64,000 nt of DNA from Flaccisagitta enflata (GCA_965153355.1 OZ231126.1:101556001-101620000); one strand, 5' to 3'. Shown: positions 52,961 to 63,756, numbered from the stretch's first letter. Program-made: numbers and translations. Notes: a model not told the origin generated them from the sequence alone.

Positions 52961-53948
52961 TGTCGTGAAGCATGGTCTTGCACCAATTCTATCATTTCTT
53001 ACGGATTATCTGGTTGGTATTTAGGCCTTAGATTTGGATTTATTGATTGATATTCTTGATTATATTTAGATATTTTACTTAGATTTGACCGTTTTATTTA
53101 GATTGGTTTTTATCGTTCGCATTTATTACAGGTTTGATTTATTCTGATCGCATTTATTGACATCGTTTAGATTTATTGATTGATTTATTGACTCATTTAT
53201 TCGTTTATTTCATGCATTTATTGATTTGTCCGTCTGATTTGTCCTTATTTCTGTCCAAATTGCTCATGTTTGTCCGTATGATATTTTCTTGCCTTGCATT
53301 TCGTTCCTGTTATGAATTCATTGCGCCTTTTGTTATTTGGGCTATTTTGGACCGATTTTGTAGCGCCCTCAATTGACCGATATTGGCATTTTTACTGGCT
53401 GACGCAATCGAACCTCGAAGGGAAATTGAAGATTTCCGTAGAATTCTATGATTTTCTAGAACCTTTCGTTGCTTAGTTACCGCCATTTTGCCGACGATAT
53501 TTCCTTACAGAATCTAGAAAAGACGCCTCATATTGCTAAAAACTACTTTACGCCTATTAAATAGACGCTTTTCACTATATTTTGCACTGATCCGAGCTTA
53601 TTAGGACGCCTACTTGACTTCCCTGAGCGCCAAACAAAGGTGAGAGCTTGATTTGGGTTCATATTTCGTATTATTTTTCCCGTACTTAGCCATATTTTTC
53701 CCGTTTACGGCATATTTTTCCCGTATTTTTGTCATTATTCCGTCATTATTCGTTCAGTATTTGGTCACTTTCAGTATTATTGAGTATTTCTGGCTAGATA
53801 TCTGTATATTCAGCTGCATTTTCATTAGCTCCTTTCATTTTTCACTGTCTTGCAGCTTTAACTGCTTCGAGCATTACGTTCAAATAAAAGAAGATCAGGC
53901 ATTGAGACGCTCTCTGCGCTTCTTCTTATGGATTTGATGTCTCAGTCT
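52961..53948 (+). repeat. 3' LTR of the BEL/Pao element
   Basis: Matches 35687-36675 with about ten substitutions and a two-unit contraction of the 11 bp repeat. The polyadenylation signal is at 53883-53888. The right edge runs into a (CT)n tract, so the terminal CA and target duplication cannot be fixed. Confidence 0.88.
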
Positions 53949-54003
53949 CGAGCTCTCTCTCTCTCTCTAAGATCTCTTCTCTCTCGGGCTCTCTCTTCTC
54001 TCA

Positions 54004-54084
<81 letters not shown>

Positions 54085-54150
54085 CTATGTGTGTGTATGT
54101 GTGTGTGAGTGTGAGTCTCTCTCTGTCTTTCTCTTTCCTTTCTCTCTCAA
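53949..54150 (+). repeat. (CT)n with GTGTGT variants
   Basis: CT repeats of about 130 bp and a GTGTGTATGTGTGTGTGAGT block at 54092-54111, abutting the 3' LTR. Confidence 0.9.
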
Positions 54151-55160
54151 GCAGAATAAAATGCAAAAGCTAGCGTCATAAAACTCCGGGTCAATTTGTG
54201 AAACATCCTGACTCTTCTGTATTGTTACATAGAGGCCAAAATAGGATCAATGAAAAATCTTGATTTTTCGCAAAAACGCGAAAAAATAAAAAAAGATTAA
54301 AAATTTCATAGCGCCAAAACTGATGATTGTAGACTTCTGGTTGGCGCCATTTGAAAGAGAAAAATAAGTTCTTTCTTAGCTATGAATATCAAAAAATGTA
54401 TCATCCCAGTCAGGAAATGGTTCAACTTTCCCAAGTTCCTCAAATCGAAAATGGAAAACCAGATTTCTCCCCTACGTTTCAAAAAGTCAAATTACGTAAT
54501 TTGACTTTTTTCCAATCAATATGTGTAAACTCAATTGTATTCCTGAGCAATAATCATTAACACACCAATAAACATATTAGCGGGTAAAAAGTGGTTTTGA
54601 AAAAAATGGAAAATTAATGAAATTTAACAAAATAAAAACGTTATTAGTTTTGATATTTATTACTTTATAGTGTCTGATGTTGATGGTCTCAATATAAAAC
54701 CTTTTGCATATTGACACACCCGAATGCATCACAGTTCCAGCATGGAAAAGTGAAACTTCTTACAGAGAAGTGCTAAGTACAAGAAGTGAACCCCCTAAGA
54801 ACTGTAGCACCCCCACCTACAGCCTTAACCTATTATATTACAGAGACGTTTAGAATTGAGAAAGAATGTTTGTATCAATAAAAGCGGCGCTACCAGAGCG
54901 ATTTTTGAATTTTAACCTCTAACTCAAAATCTTGCTCATAAATATGTTGAAATTAGTTATTCTTGAATATTTATAAAATGATAGATTTTGTGCTATATTT
55001 AAAAACTGGTGTGGAAATTTCAAAATGTCCTTAGTGGTGTTATTTATATAGTCTTAAGCTAAGATTTATAATCCAGCATAAACTACTCATTGTTGTAGTT
55101 TAATCTGTAAGGGGGATGCTACACGAGTTTTAGAGAGTTCACACCTTGTATTAACCCTTC
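54151..55160. other. AT-rich, no gene recognised
   Basis: Closed in all frames over most of its length. A 69-codon frame at 54351 lacks any signature. CATATTGACACACCCGAA at 54709 recalls 22179. Confidence 0.4.
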
Positions 55161-55535
55161 TTCTGTAGTCCGTTTTTAGATGTGGACACATGACTCTACT
55201 CCTTGATCTGTTGGTTGATCCGTCCGTCCATCAGTCTAACATTTCTGAATTCCAAGATGTTTTTAGATGCGTTCACGCATCTCTATAAGAGGCTTTGTCC
55301 ATCCGTCCATTGGTCGGTCGGTCGGTACGTGGTTATCGAGTTGAGAATGATGAAAATGCACAGAATCTTGGAAATATCTCAGATTATTGCATCATTCCAC
55401 AAGGTTGATGCAATATTGCATCATTCTTAACAAGCTAAGCCGCATGTGGACGCATCGTTGTACCCACGGGGTACTTGTTGCCTTACTACCCTTGGCCAAC
55501 CATCCGCAACGCTGGTGCCGTGTATTCGGCTTCAT
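55160..55535 (+). repeat. HDE copies, divergent subfamily
   Basis: A decayed head at 55172-55235 (TTTTTAGATGTGGACACATGACTC) is followed by a copy with perfect hairpin AGATGCG TTCA CGCATCT (55264-55281), the AAGAGGCTTTGTCCATCCGT word, a GTCGG tract, and a tail with AACCATCCGCAACGCTGGTG and GTGTATTCGGCTTCATTC. Confidence 0.7.
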
Positions 55536-55569
55536 TCATAGTGGAGTTTGCAATTATTTGTATGCAAAG

Positions 55570-55920
55570 CAATGGAGGAGGAGGAGGCTATGGCGGAAAA
55601 GGAGGAGGCGGCGGCAGGGGAGGAGGAGGCGGCGGCAGGGGAGGAGGAGGCGGCGGTGGTTGTGGGGGAGGAGGTGGCGGCGGAGGAGGATGAGGAGGTT
55701 GAGGAGAGGAGGTGGTGGCAAGGGAGGAGGAGGAATGAGGAGGCAGTGGTGGTGAGGAGGAGGAGGATGTGGAGGTGGGAGAGAATTTCTTTTTCACTTT
55801 AATGGTGAGAAAGATGTGTACTACACATTGTGTAGCAGCATGGGAGGGGGCAACAAAGCTGGTGAGGGCGGCGGTGGCAGGAGGGGGGCTATAATAGTGG
55901 AGGCAGAGGCGGCGGTGGCA
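55570..55920 (+). repeat. GGA/GGC-rich purine tract
   Basis: About 190 bp of GGAGGAGGC-type repeats, then AGGCGGCGGTGGCAG words to 55920. The Gly-, Glu- and Arg-rich frames across it are compositional. Strongly G-rich on one strand, so G-quadruplex formation is possible. Confidence 0.85.
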
Positions 55921-56078
55921 GGTCCACTGTTATTTTTGAGTCAAATTTGAGACAGACCACTGGGAGTCAATGGGTGTAAAAAAATTACTTTTGAAATATT
56001 GAATTTATAGTCCAATAGCAGTTAAAAAAAGTAATTTTATGCATTTTTAAACAAAAGAATGTATTTATAGTTTAAAAC

Positions 56079-56275
56079 AAGGCCAGAAACACGGCTACCC
56101 CAGTTGCATGCGGGTGGGCAGGGGCTATAATTGAGGTCAGTGGAACATTTGGGCAGGAGCAATAAGGCCATAACCCCCATCAACGCCAAAAAAGTAGTGT
56201 GACGGACCGACGGACCGACAGACTGACGGACAGACCGACAAAGCGGGGTGTAGTCGTGTAGCACGCGACTAAAAG
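56079..56275 (-). repeat. HDE copy left of the cloverleaf
   Basis: ACAAGGCCAGAAACACGGCT, GTTGCATGCGGGTGGGCAGG, GGAACATTTGGGCAGGAGCA, a GACCGACGG tract, and hairpin AGTCGTG TAGCA CGCGACT (56252-56270) with one G-T pair. Confidence 0.85.
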
Positions 56276-56299
56276 TATAAAGAATCTATAAAAAGTGTG

Positions 56300-57573
56300 G
56301 CAATAGCTCTCAGAAATTATAAAAAATCATGACTTGCTATCATCCATTTGAGACTAGACCAATATTGAGGTGCGGAATCCACTCAGACTATCAGAAATGT
56401 TCTCAGGTCAATTTTTCGATCCCCATGGTAAGAAATCACAGGATTATGTCAAAATTGTGGGATTTTACCGTCCTTCCCATTCTAGACTAATTTTGACCGC
56501 AGGAATGCAATTCTGCAGTCAAAAATGGTCTCAGGTCAATATTTCGATAGGCTACAGCTACATTTCTCAGGTCAAAATACTACATAAGGTCAAATTTTCA
56601 AAATTGGAAATTTGTCAATCTGATTGCAGATTCAAAATCCTTGCCAAAAACTGTGTCAAGAAAGTTTCTTTCTTTTTTCAAAATTTTGATTAGAACATAG
56701 TCAAAATTAACATTACCTGTCAAAATTAGGCCGAATTTAGACAAAAGAGCAATTTTACTCTTTTTTGGATGTTTAACGCTAATTTTGAGTATGTTCCAAT
56801 CAAACTTTCAAAAAAAGAAAGATACTTTCTTCTAATAGTTTTTTCCAAGGATTTTGAATATGCAATCAGATTGACAAATTTCCAAATTTGAAAATTTGAC
56901 CTTATATAGTATTTTGACCTGAGAAATGTAGCCGTAGCTTATCGAAATATTGACCTGAGACCATTTCTGACTGCGGATTTGGATTCCTTGGGTAAAAACT
57001 GGTTTAGTAAGGGATTGACGGTAAAATCCTCCAATTTTGACATAATTCTGAGATTTTTTAATCCTCATGGCCTAAGGTTCTCAGGTCAAAAACCATATAA
57101 GGTCAAATTTTCAAAATGGGAAATATACATATTTGATTGCAGATTCAGAATCCTTGTAAAAAACTGCCTGTTAAAAGTGTCTTCCTTTTTTCTAAATTCT
57201 AACTAGAACATTGTCAAATTTGACGTTAAAGGTATAAATAGAGTAAGCATTGCGCTTTTGTTTAAAATTTCGCTAATTTTGACCTAAAATGTCAATTTTG
57301 ACAGTGTTCTGGTCAGAATTTAAAAAAAAAGAAGGCACTTTCAACATACAGTTTTTTTACAAAGATTCTGAATCTGCAATCAGATATGCACATTTCAAAT
57401 TTTGAGAATTTGACCTTATATGGTTTTTGACCTAAGAACCATAGGCCATGGGGATCAAAAAATTGACCTGAGAGCATTTTTAACGGTCTGAGTTGATTCC
57501 TCAGGTCAATATCGGTCTAGTTTAAAAATGGACAAGAGGAAATCATAATTTTTATAAATTTCTGAGAGCTGTT
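56300..57573. repeat. Three-armed (cloverleaf) inverted repeat
   Basis: Three nested pairs of inverted arms: outer 56300-56430 with 57444-57573 (CTCTCAGAAATTATAAAAAA / TTTTTATAAATTTCTGAGAG); arm two 56430-56720 with 56770-57068 (GGATTATGTCAAAATTG / CAATTTTGACATAATTC); arm three 57070-57235 with 57285-57446 (AAAAACCATATAAGGTCAAA / TTTGACCTTATATGGTTTTT). The pairings were read by eye; arms are imperfect. Confidence 0.75.
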
Positions 57574-57639
57574 AATGTAAATGCTCTTACCTCACAAAGT
57601 AAGTTTCGAATGTTCCATTATAAATGATAGTTAAAACCA

Positions 57640-57846
57640 AGGCCGGATACACGGCTACCGAAGTCGCGTGCGGGTGGGCAGGGGCCATATTTAACGCCAC
57701 TCCATCATTTGGGCAGGAGCAGTAAGGCCAAAGACCGCAAAAAACAAAAAAAGTAAAGTGTGACGGACTGACGGACGGACCAACGGACCGACAGACAGAC
57801 GGACCGACAAAGCGGGTTGTAGAGTCGCGTAGCACGCGACTAAAAA
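57640..57846 (-). repeat. HDE copy right of the cloverleaf, full length
   Basis: CAAGGCCGGATACACGGCTA, GTCGCGTGCGGGTGGGCAGG, CATTTGGGCAGGAGCAGTAA, AAGTAAAGTGTGACGGACTG, a GACGGACC tract, and perfect hairpin AGTCGCG TAGCA CGCGACT (57823-57841). Confidence 0.85.
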
Positions 57847-58624
57847 TTAGTTTTAAACAGTAAATTTTTTTCTGCCCATTTTTGTTCAAACTACTTTCAA
57901 AAACTTGAAAACTTTAAAAAATATGTAATAACTATCAAAATACACATGCTTTGATCTTTACCAGCTAGTTTAAACAAAATATTTTGCCTATTACAACTTA
58001 GAACAGAGAAACATGAAAGAAACTTATTTAAGAATAGTTTTTAGCTGTTTTTTGTTTTAATCTATAAAACATTCATCTAAAGAAAGAGAAAATAGTACAA
58101 AACATTTGCGCAGCAACTGTAGCCTCATTTTTTACATAGTTTTTTACTTCTGGAAGTTATGAGTAAACTTTTTAGCTTAGGAAAATGAAAAAAAAAATAA
58201 ATTATTTTTGTTACTATTGGACCATAAATTCAATACTTCCAAGCCAATTTTTGTCCTTAATCTTTAGCTAATGTATCAAAAACACATTTTACCTAGTCAG
58301 GAGCCTGGACTGTTTTTTTTTTCGACCTAGGATTTATTCCTGGACGCCGTGATGTCAGTTGGTCTGTCCATAGGTCACATTTTTTGAGTATAGGTTCTAT
58401 AGTCACTTTTGTCTGCGACGAAATATCATTCCAAAGTGGACTACAATTCAAGGCGGGTGGGTGTTGTTGTTGTCGTCATTGTGTATCATAGGTTTAAGAA
58501 TTGGCTAACTTTTGAACACCTTGATCAATTTGTTTTCTATTGGTAGGAAAGTTGTATAAGGTCAAGCAGCTTTACATCCTATGCGTAAATTATGATCCAA
58601 CCAGCTCAACCACCCCACCTGTCT
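57847..58624. other. AT-rich, no gene; HDE-like word at 58350
   Basis: GTGATGTCAGTTGGTCTGTC with a following TTTTTTGAGTATAGG at 58350-58395 recalls 12303-12345 and 62320-62360. Otherwise nothing is recognised. Confidence 0.4.
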
Positions 58625-59200
58625 AAAAATAAAAAAACATGCATAATTTTGGTATTTTTTCACCAATTTTGTTCAAACTTGGTATGCAGTCTCTAAATGG
58701 AAAGACTCATCATATGTATGTGATTTATAAAGATTTCAGCATGCTAAATGGCCAAATCGGCCAACCACCCAACCAGCTTACCAGCCGAAGCCTAAAAGTG
58801 GTATTTTTCACGGATTCGGTTGAAATTTGGTGTGCAGTCTCTTAATAAAAGGACTTGTCATATGTAAGTGATTTTTAAATATTTCAGTATTCTAACCAGC
58901 CAAACCAGCCCACCAACCAACAGGCCTATTGGTCTAAAAGTGAAAAACGTGCATAACTTTGGCATTTTTCAACCGATTTGGTTGAAACTTGGCATGCAGT
59001 CTCTTAATGGAAATACTCAGCATATGCATGTTATTTTTTAGAGATTTCAGTCTGTTAACCAGCCAAACAAGCCTGCCTCCCAGCAAGCCTACCGGCCTAA
59101 AAATGAAAATATACATAAGTACAGGATTTTTCAGCTGCTTTAGTTGAAACTTGGTATGCAGTAACTAAATGGAAGGACGCATCATAAGTCTGTGATTTAA
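58625..59200 (+). repeat. Tandem repeat, about 150-160 bp, four units
   Basis: The word TTGAAACTTGG(C/T)ATGCAGTC (with variants) falls near 58675, 58824, 58985 and 59147. Each unit also has GATTT...AGATTTCAG and CCAGCCAAAC. Short frames within it are repeat-derived. Confidence 0.75.
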
Positions 59201-59204
59201 AAAA

Positions 59205-59425
59205 AATGCTATTTGACAACGCCATTTTACAATGCTGTTGGACAATGCCATTTGATATTGCCGTTAGACAATACCTTTCAACAATGCGGTTAGACAACCC
59301 TTTTAAACAATGCCATTAGACAAAGCCGTTAGACTAAGCTTTTAGACAACGCTGAAGACAATGCCATAAGACAATGCCATTAGACAACGCCATTTGACAA
59401 CGCCGTTTGACAACACCATCGCAGA
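59205..59425 (+). repeat. Short-period degenerate tandem repeat (TTAGACAATGCC)
   Basis: About 14 copies of a 13-16 bp unit, GCCATT(A/T)GACAA(T/C), from 59205 to 59425. Confidence 0.8.
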
Positions 59426-59439
59426 CCCCTACTAATTTT

Positions 59440-59515
59440 AGGTTATTATAAGTAATTTTGTAATTGTAAGTAATCAAAGGTAATCATCATAAATAATAGG
59501 TAATTGTAAGTAGGT
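59440..59515 (+). repeat. TAATTGTAAGTAATC-type repeat
   Basis: Degenerate TAATTNTAGG words, the same as in the longer tract at 62370-62755. Confidence 0.6.
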
Positions 59516-59516
59516 A

Positions 59517-60240
59517 CAGTGTAAATCCGATATAACGGTCCTGGAGGGACTTGAGAATTTTGGTTGTTAAATCCGAATGTTGTTAAATCGATTTACTATT
59601 TTTTTGTATTTTTTTTATAAAAAACAAGCAAAATCAAATTGGCAAACATATTTGCTTAATGAATTGTAGTGTTTAAACATTTGTGCAATTTCAAATAGAG
59701 AAACACATTTACAGATAAAGCCTCCAAATTTGCTTGCTTTGATACATTTATGAAACATCATTGAAAATCATGAAAATACTTTTTTTATTTAGCATGGTAA
59801 AAAGTACCAAAACAGTTAAGGGAAAATTGATTTTGATTCAAGTCTTCCTTAATAAAAATGATAACAGATTTCTATTTGCGTTCTACTATTCTTGTATTTT
59901 TTTATATTTTTATATGACTCTTTAGTTCACAGTCTAATTTCTATAATATTTAGTGTTTGCTGAATGATAGATAATTTTGATAAAATATCATTAATTGAAG
60001 CAAATTTTGTACTTATGCCTTTAAATTAGGTTTAAATTTTCCATGGGACTTAAAAATAGCGCCTGTAAATCATGTTTGGCTTTTAAATCAGGTGTTGTTA
60101 AATCAGGAAAAAATAACATTATAGTGCCTGTAAAATTTTGGGACTTAAGCATCATAGTTGTTAAATCAGAAATGCTGTCACTGCTTTCTGACAGAAGATT
60201 TGGGACAAGAATGACATAGAAGGGTAGCAGTAGTAATTTT
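59517..60240. other. Possible pogo/Tigger-like remnant, AT-rich
   Basis: TA then CAGTGTAAATCCGATATAAC at 59515-59536 resembles the start of pogo/Tigger-type elements, which insert at TA. GGACTT...GTTGTTAAATC(C/A)G recurs at 59550 and 60140. No matching right end and no transposase frame are seen. Confidence 0.3.
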
Positions 60241-60242
60241 AG

Positions 60243-60505
60243 CCAAATATACTGTGACGCCGGCGAAGGGTGATATTGTGTACGAAGGTGAACGCTCATC
60301 GCGCGGCTGTGAACGGTCTGGATGGGCCCGGAAAAAGAGTAATGATGATGTAAAAGACCTTGCCGGTTACGCGCAACAATTTGGAGCAAATGACAAGGAC
60401 GTTTTCAAAGCATTGAGCTTATCTTCGTGGAACACGGTAACGACGGCGGGTACCTTACTTAGTTATGGCGAAAGTCTCTACCGCGTCACGCAAAGACCCG
60501 AGTAA
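60243..60505 (+). CDS. Candidate terminal coding exon, unknown protein
   Basis: After an acceptor-like TAGTAATTTTAG (ending 60242) a frame runs 87 codons to TAA 60503. It is much richer in G+C and CG than the AT-rich flanks and reads like a protein: KGDIVYEGERSSRGCERSG, then DLAGYAQQFGANDKDVFKAL, then LLSYGESLYRVTQRPE. There is no ATG at its start, which fits an internal or terminal exon. No family is recognised. The upstream exons cannot be located. Confidence 0.4.
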
Positions 60506-60605
60506 AAACCAGTCTGACATGATTTTGGAATCTTGTTTATATCAAGTGCATCATGGGCGCTAGCTTAAGGTTTTAATGACAAAAGTCACAGTGAGTAACT
60601 TGTTC

Positions 60606-60608
<3 letters not shown>

Positions 60609-60687
<79 letters not shown>

Positions 60688-60690
60688 GTG
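60609..60690 (+). repeat. (GA)n microsatellite
   Basis: About 75 bp of GA with one interruption. Confidence 0.95.
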
Positions 60691-60717
60691 TCAGTACCAG
60701 CAATTAATTTGTAACCA

Positions 60718-60775
60718 CACATACGTATATACATATTTACGTAAGTACGTACATACGTACATACACATACATAAT
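60718..60775 (+). repeat. ACATACGT-type microsatellite
   Basis: Degenerate TACG/TACA repeat of about 55 bp. Confidence 0.8.
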
Positions 60776-60917
60776 ATTGTGATGGCTCGTCGAACCATTT
60801 TGATCTCGCTCTCTGCGATCTGTTTTAATGTCTATCCTCTTCTTTTTTATTCATTTGCTTGTTGTTTTTGTTTTGTTCTCTTGTGCTACGCTTCATGTGT
60901 GAATAAATGCCATTTAA

Positions 60918-60918
<1 letters not shown>

Positions 60919-61013
<95 letters not shown>

Positions 61014-61032
61014 GAGACAGAGAGAGAGAGAG
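60919..61032 (+). repeat. (GA)n microsatellite
   Basis: About 110 bp of GA with two GACAGA interruptions. Frames of serine-leucine or arginine-glutamate across it are artefacts. Confidence 0.95.
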
Positions 61033-61186
61033 ACCATTTACGTATAACAACGTCTTTTGAGTCATTACCAACATCACCCTATATTCTTCTTCTTCTTCTT
61101 CTTCTTAAGTTCGAACATAACGAACATAACCAAATTCTCTGTTAAAGACAAAGCAAATAAGGAGGAAAAAAGTGCAAGTCTTCGAC

Positions 61187-61810
61187 GGCTCACTTGGTGG
61201 CGCTTTTTTCTGGTGGTGCTTTTTCCTGGTGGCGCTTTTTCCTGGTGGCACTTTTACTGATTGCTTGTCCGAAGGCTCATGGAAAGGTTTACGGTTATTT
61301 GTTTTTTGACTATTTAAACATGCTTAACCTCTGCTTCCTTATGATGGAAAATGTGCCACATGATCCAGTGGCTCACCTGGTGGCGCTTTTCTCCTGGTGG
61401 CACTTTTACGCAGTGGCACTTTTTCCTGGTGGCACTTTTACTGGTTGCTGGTCCGGTGGCTCACGGAAAGGCGTACGTTTATTTGTTTTTTGACTTTTTG
61501 AATATGCTTATACCCTCCTCCCCAATAATAGAAAATGTGCCACATGATCCAGTGGCTCACCTAGTGGCGCTTTTCTCTTAGTGGCACTTTTACCCAGTGG
61601 CACTTTTTACTGGTGGCACTTTTACTGGTTGCTGGTCCGGTGGCTCATGGAAAGGATTATGGTTATTTGTTATTTGACTATCTAAATATGCTTAACCCCT
61701 CCTCCTCAATAATAGAAAATGTGCCACATGATCCAGTGGCTCACCTGGTGGCGCATTTGCCAGTGGCTCATCTGCTGGCACATTCGTAGTGGCTCACTGG
61801 TGGCACATTT
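61187..61810 (+). repeat. 184 bp tandem repeat built from GTGGC words
   Basis: GTGCCACATGATCCAGTGGC occurs at 61353, 61537 and 61721, exactly 184 bp apart. Each unit contains several TGGTGGCACTTTT submotifs, so the array is a repeat inside a repeat. Frames such as 61194-61493 follow the period and are not genes. Confidence 0.85.
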
Positions 61811-61924
61811 CCAGTTAATTGAAAAAGTGAATATAAACCGGGGTTTTCTTTACTATGAACAATAATTCATCTGCGTATACCCACTTTAGCTGAGTTGGCA
61901 AAAATCAGTGTATCAAGCAACAAT

Positions 61925-62280
61925 ATACTACAAGTGGCACATTGCTTGAATCTCAAAAAGCGCCACCAGCCACGGTGGCGCATTGGTGGCGCATAATGAC
62001 TGAAAAATCGTCCATCGCACTTCTAGTGGACATTAAGTGCCACAGGAGCCATGTGGCACATTTAGTATGAGCCACCATGTGCCACCGCTTTTGATAAGCC
62101 TAAAACTACAATGTGACTACTGCTTTGTAGTGTATTTATCCCGAACAAATGTGCTTTGCAATCTCTATTCATTATGATGAAGAAAAGACTAGTTTCAGGT
62201 TTTTATAGTAAAGTGCCGCTCTATGTGCCACTCCATGTGCCACCCACTTTGTGGCACATGGTGGCACTTATATTTTTACT
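61925..62280. repeat. Dispersed GTGGCAC / GTGCCAC words
   Basis: More than 15 copies of GTGGCAC, GTGGCGC, GTGCCAC or GCGCCAC in both orientations, not in a fixed period, for example GCCACGGTGGCGCATTGGTG at 61970. Confidence 0.7.
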
Positions 62281-62284
62281 TCAT

Positions 62285-62365
62285 TTTTAGTTGCGTGAAC
62301 GCGACTCTAGAAGCCGCTATGTCGGTCGGTCTGTTGGTCGGTCGGTAACTTTTTTGAAATATAGG
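62285..62365 (+). repeat. HDE head fragment
   Basis: TTTTAGTTGCGTGAACGCGA (hairpin 62289-62306, one G-T pair), CTATGTCGGTCGGTCTG and a GGTCGGTCGGTAAC end. The tail is absent. Confidence 0.65.
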
Positions 62366-62366
62366 C

Positions 62367-62755
62367 TTTATAGTCGTTTTAAAGGTTATTAAAGGTAATT
62401 TTAGGTAATTTTTGGTAATTATATGTAATTTTAGGTAATTTTAGGTAATTATAGGCAAATATAGGTATTCTAGTAATCTTTATCATATAAGTCAGAAAGG
62501 TTGTCTCGGACTATAAATTGAGGTAATTGTAGGAAATATAGGAAATAATGGGTAATTATAGGTGATTACAGATAATTTATGGGAATTTAATGTAATTGTA
62601 GGTAATTATAGGTATTTACAGGTAGTTGTAGGTAAATGTGGGTAATTATAAGAAGATATAGGTACTTAATTATCTTCATTATTTTTATTACCTTTATTAC
62701 CATAGTTATCTTAATTACCTTTATTACCTTTATTACCCTTATTACCACGCGACTA
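62367..62755 (+). repeat. TTTTAGGTAATT-type degenerate tandem repeat
   Basis: Roughly thirty TAGGTAATT words on the plus strand up to 62670, then the complementary-looking ATTACCTTTATTACC words from 62685 to 62745. The two halves can pair as a large hairpin. Confidence 0.7.
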
Positions 62756-62872
62756 AGGTTTGTTGACCTTGTTATTATATTTTTACATCTTCACAACTCA
62801 TTTTTCACATTCTCTATCTATTGCGTTTTCAAATAAAGAGTATTTCAATTCGCTTTTTATCAAACATGCGCT

Positions 62873-62935
62873 GTGGCACATGGTGGCACATGGTGGCACA
62901 TGGTGGCACATGGTGGCACATGGTGGCACTCATGT
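62873..62935 (+). repeat. Tandem GTGGCACATG, five to six units
   Basis: A nearly perfect 10-11 bp repeat, the compact form of the GTGGCAC word. Confidence 0.9.
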
Positions 62936-63754
62936 TTTTACTGCATTTTGACCTACCATTTTAACTTAGTAAATTATTTTTGACATTATTTATCTATTGA
63001 AATATAGAAAAAGTCAATTTCAGATTCCATTTTTATAAATGGGCCATTGAATGTGCCACTAAATGTGCCACTGAATGAGCCACAGATCTTTGTGGCACAT
63101 GGTCGCACTTTTGTTTTTTCTACATATCTATTCTATTTCTCTTTCTTTTTAGATTATTTTTAACATTTCTAATCTATTTCATGATAGAAAAACACAATAT
63201 CAGATCTTTTTTCATGAAATGTGCGACTGAATGAGCCACGGAGCTCTGTTGCCCATGGTGGCACTTTTTTAAATCAGATTCAAACAAGAACAACAATAAT
63301 AAGAACAATGACGATGACAACAACAAGGAGGACAACAACAACAACAACACACCGTATGAAATGAACGCCAAGCCCCGCCCCACACAAGCCCATAAAAAAA
63401 ACTATAAGCCCCATTAAGCCCACCTTATCTAGCAATGATACGTATCAAATGATCATATCGGGAACTTTTGCCAAGTCATGTGTTGCTTTGAGCATCAGAT
63501 TTTTGATACTTTTAGTCTGGATATGATAAAAAACTAGTCACGCCCCTTATCTTAAAAACAAGCCCCAGTTTTTTTAAGTATGACAAATTTCTAAGCTGCC
63601 AAAGTTTCCAATTGGAAATGGTGACAATGCGTCAAAGAGTAAATGAGTCTATGTTAAGGAGGGAGAAAGATGCAGAGGAGAGTGAAGATTTTTGAAATTG
63701 TTGATGCAAAGAACAACCTATTCAAACAGTTCTTTCTTTCTTAATATTCACAGT

Positions 63755-63756
<2 letters not shown>
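62936..63756. other. AT-rich with GTGCCAC words and a CAACAA tract; no gene
   Basis: ATGTGCCACTAAATGTGCCA at 63051 and GGTGGCACTTTT at 63258 continue the word family. A CAA/AAC stretch at 63283-63347. Nothing is recognised from 63350 to 63756. Confidence 0.5.

Larger units (their letters stand above)
35687..53948 (+). mobile_element. Giant BEL/Pao LTR retrotransposon (about 18.2 kb)
   Basis: Two near-identical LTRs, a polypurine tract touching the 3' LTR, gag, and a pol with protease, reverse transcriptase, RNase H and integrase in BEL/Pao order and style identify the element. Typical BEL/Pao elements are about 5-10 kb. This one is roughly twice that because of a long gag, a long leader and 7.5 kb between pol and the 3' LTR. 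LTR similarity (about ten substitutions seen by eye over about 950 bp, plus indels) indicates a fairly recent insertion. Pol has no internal lesion. Gag/nucleocapsid and ORF3 each have a frame change. The target duplication was not found and the exact right edge is blurred by a (CT)n tract. Activity is unproven. Confidence 0.9.

Noticed and set aside
53942-54166. Host target duplication for the BEL/Pao element
   Set aside because: The bases before the 5' LTR (GCATCA) could not be matched after the 3' LTR. The edge is lost in the CT tract.
55548-55802. Glycine-, glutamate- or arginine-rich proteins
   Set aside because: All frames are open only because of the GGA/GGC tract.
59205-59425. CRISPR-like short repeats
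   Set aside because: No conserved spacer length or unique spacers. It is a degenerate tandem repeat in an animal genome.
61194-61581. Small hydrophobic proteins with WWRF words
   Set aside because: They follow the 184 bp tandem repeat.
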